DNA of 23,098 bases from CAYYHA01 sp964471535 (lineage in GTDB: Bacteria; Myxococcota; Myxococcia; SLRQ01), in contig CAYYHA010000044.1 in assembly GCA_964471535.1 (NCBI GenBank), positions 1-23,098 of the forward strand, given 5' to 3'. Positions within the stretch are counted from its first letter, which is position 1, and the number at the start of each line of letters is the position of its first letter. The notes under the pieces were generated by a model, which was given only the letters and a program-made list of their open reading frames with translations, did not search any database and had not been told where the DNA came from. Position numbers and translations under genes: made by a program. Of the stretch, positions 20,548 to 23,098 are shown piece by piece.

Positions 20548-21432
20548 TCAGTTCAGGTGGCGGGTCGCCGTGCGCGCTCCCTCGAGTTCGTGGCGCACCG
20601 CCTCTGCCTCGAAACCGAAGGGAAGGAGCTTCAAGACCCGCTCGAGGTCCCGGACGGCGGCCTGCGGCGCGCCGATCTTCTGGTAGAGCCGCGCGCGCTC
20701 CCGCAGGTAGCGGGGCTCGCTGGGGTTGAGCAGCACCACCCGCTCCTGGGCGCGCAGGGCCCGTGCATCGTCCCCGCACCGCAGGTAGATCTCCCGCAGG
20801 TTGGAGAGGATGCGGGTGAGCACCTGCCGCGGCGGCGCCGGCTCGAGGAGGTCGAGATCGAAGCCGATGGTGCCCCCGCTGACCTCTGCGAGCAGGGCCT
20901 CGCAGTCGTCGCGGTCGAGGAAGCGGCCGCGGTGGAAGGCGTCGACGATCACGAAGCCGTCGTCGAGTTCGATCCGGGAAAGGAAGTGACCGGGGAAGCA
21001 CACGCCCGAGGCTTCGAGGCCGCAGCGCCGGGCGACCTCCACGTAGATGAGCGAGAGGAGGATGGGCAGGCCGCGGCGCCGCTCCATCACCTCCGGCAGC
21101 AGCGCACAGCTCGGTGTGTGCTCCTCATCGGCCTGGCCGGCGTAGCCCGCTTCTTCGAAGAGGGTCTGGTGCAGCGAGACCAAGAGCTCGGTCACACCGG
21201 CGCCCGGCGCGACGCGCTGCCGGGTGCGCGAGGCGTAGAGGTCGAGTTCGCGTAGGTAGAGCGAGAGCTCCACCGTGCGGTCCTCCATCTCCTCGGCGGC
21301 GATGAGGAGCGCGCCGGTGGCCAGATCGATGGCGCGGTCGGGGTGGCCGGCGAGGGCTTCGAAGGCGCGCCGGGCGGCGTTCTCCCCGGAGAGATCGATC
21401 ATCGGGATGCGTCGGGGCATCCTGCTCATCAT
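20548..21432 (-). CDS. SirB1-family protein (transglutaminase-like domain plus TPR region)
   Basis: The 294-residue protein starts at ATG 21432, overlapping the RND stop by four bases; ATG 21429 (one codon later) is equally possible. The first 195 residues carry the SirB1/transglutaminase-like signature: CALLPEVMERRRGLPILLSL (109-128), YVEVARRCGLEASGVCFPG (130-148), HFLSRIELDDGF, then VDAFHRGRFLDRDD. The last 95 residues are helical repeats of TPR type (LSNLREIYLRCGDDARALRA; VLLNPSEPRYLRERARLYQK). SirB1-like proteins are widespread; the biochemical role is not settled and the original link to invasion-gene regulation came from Salmonella. Catalytic residues of a true transglutaminase cannot be assigned with confidence. 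The N-terminal MMSRMPRR leader may be shorter (ATG 21420). Confidence 0.88.
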   Translation of the reverse strand: MMSRMPRRIPMIDLSGENAARRAFEALAGHPDRAIDLATGALLIAAEEMEDRTVELSLYLRELDLYASRTRQRVAPGAGVTELLVSLHQTLFEEAGYAGQADEEHTPSCALLPEVMERRRGLPILLSLIYVEVARRCGLEASGVCFPGHFLSRIELDDGFVIVDAFHRGRFLDRDDCEALLAEVSGGTIGFDLDLLEPAPPRQVLTRILSNLREIYLRCGDDARALRAQERVVLLNPSEPRYLRERARLYQKIGAPQAAVRDLERVLKLLPFGFEAEAVRHELEGARTATRHLN

Positions 21433-23098
21433 GACACGTCCGATCGGGAAGGGCACGGGCTTTCGCGCAGTCCCTTTGGCAAAGCGAGCTTGCGGCGGTA
21501 GGCAAGGTGGAGGAGCGCCGGCAGCAGGATGAGGTCGGCGAGGAGCGCAACGGTCAGGGTGATCGCGGTGAGGCCGCCGAAGCGACGCGTCGGCACGAAC
21601 TCGGAAAACATGAGGATGCCCATCCCAGCGCCGAGGAGGACACTGGTGAGGACGACCGCCCGGCCGGTGCCCCGCAGGCTCCGCTCGAGGAGGGTGTCCA
21701 CCGAGTCGCCCGGGGCGGCGATGCGAAGCTCCTCGCGAAAGCGCGCGATGATGTGGATGGTGTCGTCGACGGCGAGGCCGAGCGCGATGGAGAAGACCAC
21801 CACGTTGGTGACGTCGAGGCTCATCCCCGTCATGCCCATGAAGGCGACGGTGGCGAGGAGGGGGAAGGCGTTCGGCAAGACCGAGACCAGGGCGAGGCGG
21901 AGGCTCCGAAAGAGGAAGAGGAGGCACAGGAAGATCACCACGCTGGCCAGGGAGAGCGAGGTAAAGAGGTCGCGGATGAGCCGGCGCATGTTGCGCGACG
22001 CGACGTAGGCATCGCCGCTCAGATAGATGGTCGCCCCTGCGACGCCGGCGAAGATCCGTGCTGCCGCGTCCCGCAGCGTCTCGTCGTAGGCGAGGAGGCG
22101 GCGCCCGCCGACGTCCTTGGCCCGGAGCGCGATGCGTGCCATCGCACCGTCGTGGGCGACGTAGCGCTCCACCGGCAGCCGCTCGCTGCCCAGCTCGGCG
22201 ACCAGCCACTCCTGAGCCAGCAGCTCGGGGGAGTCGGGCAGCGGGCCTGCCTCGGGACCGGCGAGGGCGCGGTGCAAGCGGGAGACGAAATCGACGACGC
22301 TGCGTGCGCTGGCGATCTCCGATGGCGCTGCCGCCACGGCCTGCAGTTCGGCGAGGCGGCGCAGGAGATCGGGGTCGCGCGCGATGTCGCGGCCGGGCAC
22401 TTCGACCACCAGGTCGAGGGGCAGGACCCCACCGAGCTCTTCGTCGAGCGTCCTCTGCAGGGCTCGCACCGGATGGTCCTCGTCGTAGACCTCGGTGAGG
22501 TGGGTGTCCACGTGCACGCGGGTCGCACCCACCCACAGAAAGGCGCCGGCGGCAAGGAGCGAGACGGCGGTCACGATCTTTGGCCAGCGCATGCCGACGC
22601 GCCCGGCCGCCAGCGCCAGGCGCCGGAGCAGGTCGCGGCTTCCGGGGCGGCGGAGCGGTGGGGGAAAGAGGGAGGCCAGCGGCGGCAGGATGCCGATGGT
22701 GACGAGGTAGAGGAGGAGCACACCCCCGGCGGTCACGAGGCCGAAGCGGCGGAGGATGGCCGTCTGGCTGGCGACGAGCGAGGCGAAGCCCACCGCGGTG
22801 GTGAAGCTGGTCAGGAAGCAGGCAGCGGCCAGCGTACGAACGGCAATGGACAGCGCCGTGGTCCGCGGCTTGCCCCGCTCGAACTCCTCCTGCTCGCGCA
22901 CGAGGAGGTGCAGCCCGTCGCTGATGCCGATGACGAGGAGCAGCGACGGCAGGACGTGGTTGATGATGTCGATCTTCGTGCCCGAGAGGGCCATGAGCCC
23001 GAGCACCCAGACGACGCCGATGCCCACGGTCGCGAGCGGCACCACCACCCGGGAGAGGCGGCGGAAGGCGAGAAAGAGAATGACGGCGAGGAGGAGGC
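21429..23098 (-). CDS. RND/MMPL-family transporter, partial (N-terminus beyond right edge)
   Basis: The frame is open from the right edge to TGA 21429, giving 555 residues of a larger protein. What is visible begins in a membrane helix (LLLAVILFLAFRRLSRV) and covers TM helices 2-6 of the first half, one periplasmic domain of about 180 residues, and the last six helices. RND-type polar residues are kept in both halves: LVIGISDGLHLLVRE in TM4 and IALGLAVDDTIHIIARF in TM10. The first helix and the first periplasmic loop are missing from the window. The HAE3/MMPL-like layout fits export of lipids, hopanoids or other hydrophobic molecules, driven by proton motive force. Any GTG near 23048 is internal. 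It is the first visible gene of the unit and is joined to the SirB1-like gene by ATGA. Confidence 0.93.
   Translation of the reverse strand, partial: LLLAVILFLAFRRLSRVVVPLATVGIGVVWVLGLMALSGTKIDIINHVLPSLLLVIGISDGLHLLVREQEEFERGKPRTTALSIAVRTLAAACFLTSFTTAVGFASLVASQTAILRRFGLVTAGGVLLLYLVTIGILPPLASLFPPPLRRPGSRDLLRRLALAAGRVGMRWPKIVTAVSLLAAGAFLWVGATRVHVDTHLTEVYDEDHPVRALQRTLDEELGGVLPLDLVVEVPGRDIARDPDLLRRLAELQAVAAAPSEIASARSVVDFVSRLHRALAGPEAGPLPDSPELLAQEWLVAELGSERLPVERYVAHDGAMARIALRAKDVGGRRLLAYDETLRDAAARIFAGVAGATIYLSGDAYVASRNMRRLIRDLFTSLSLASVVIFLCLLFLFRSLRLALVSVLPNAFPLLATVAFMGMTGMSLDVTNVVVFSIALGLAVDDTIHIIARFREELRIAAPGDSVDTLLERSLRGTGRAVVLTSVLLGAGMGILMFSEFVPTRRFGGLTAITLTVALLADLILLPALLHLAYRRKLALPKGLRESPCPSRSDVS

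Noticed and set aside
19753..21255. 500-codon plus-strand frame opposite the isomerase and SirB1-like genes
   Set aside because: No motif, biased composition, and it runs antisense to four coupled genes with clear family signatures.

Overview
The window is about 23 kb of very GC-rich DNA, by eye near 70 % G+C, packed with genes that often overlap by 1-4 bases. The gene types point to a Myxococcota-like (deltaproteobacterial) chromosome: a TonB-dependent receptor carrying its own TonB domain, an FHA-GAF-adenylate cyclase, a cysteine-rich secreted protein with repeated modules, a PilT-like ATPase, a SirB1-type protein and tandem DsbA-like isomerases. This is inferred from gene families and composition, with no database search. 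I see no tRNA, rRNA, transposase, integrase, phage gene or CRISPR array.

Layout. (1) 1-2579, minus: an ABC protein fusing an MlaF-like ATPase to an MlaE-like permease, coupled by ATGA to an exported protein that runs off the left edge. (2) 2630-4542: an exported protein with a pilus/secretin N-terminal-type domain (+) converging on an HhH-GPD DNA glycosylase (-); their two TAG stops share one CTAG. (3) 4581-5586: an intrinsic terminator, a secreted Cys-rich protein (-) and a GC-rich repeat cluster. (4) 5586-7910: a small membrane protein (-) divergent from an atypical SDR and a MEMO-family protein (+). (5) 7886-10147: an RNA m5C methyltransferase (-) divergent from a Spy/CpxP-like periplasmic protein (+) with its own terminator. 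(6) 10156-15587, minus: a three-gene unit of TonB-dependent receptor, lipoprotein and FHA-GAF-class III cyclase. (7) 15850-17847, plus: a class I glutamine amidotransferase and a PilT/PilU-like ATPase. (8) 17911-23098, minus: a six-gene coupled unit of RND transporter (cut by the right edge), SirB1-like protein, small membrane protein, two HCCA-isomerase/kappa-GST-like proteins and a lipoprotein.

Three arrangements look most like under-described biology. The single-chain MlaFE-like transporter has a non-MCE exported partner and may be a lipid-trafficking system with a different periplasmic component. The receptor/lipoprotein/cyclase unit suggests outer-membrane uptake or sensing tied to cyclic-nucleotide signalling. 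In the RND unit, the tandem isomerase paralogues differ at the catalytic position (Ser-Pro versus Cys-Pro). A cluster of GTGTA(A/C)TCGGGTGCG and GACCTACCCCG modules at 5404-5562 is the most conspicuous non-coding structure. All functional links between neighbours are inferences from gene order and coupling.
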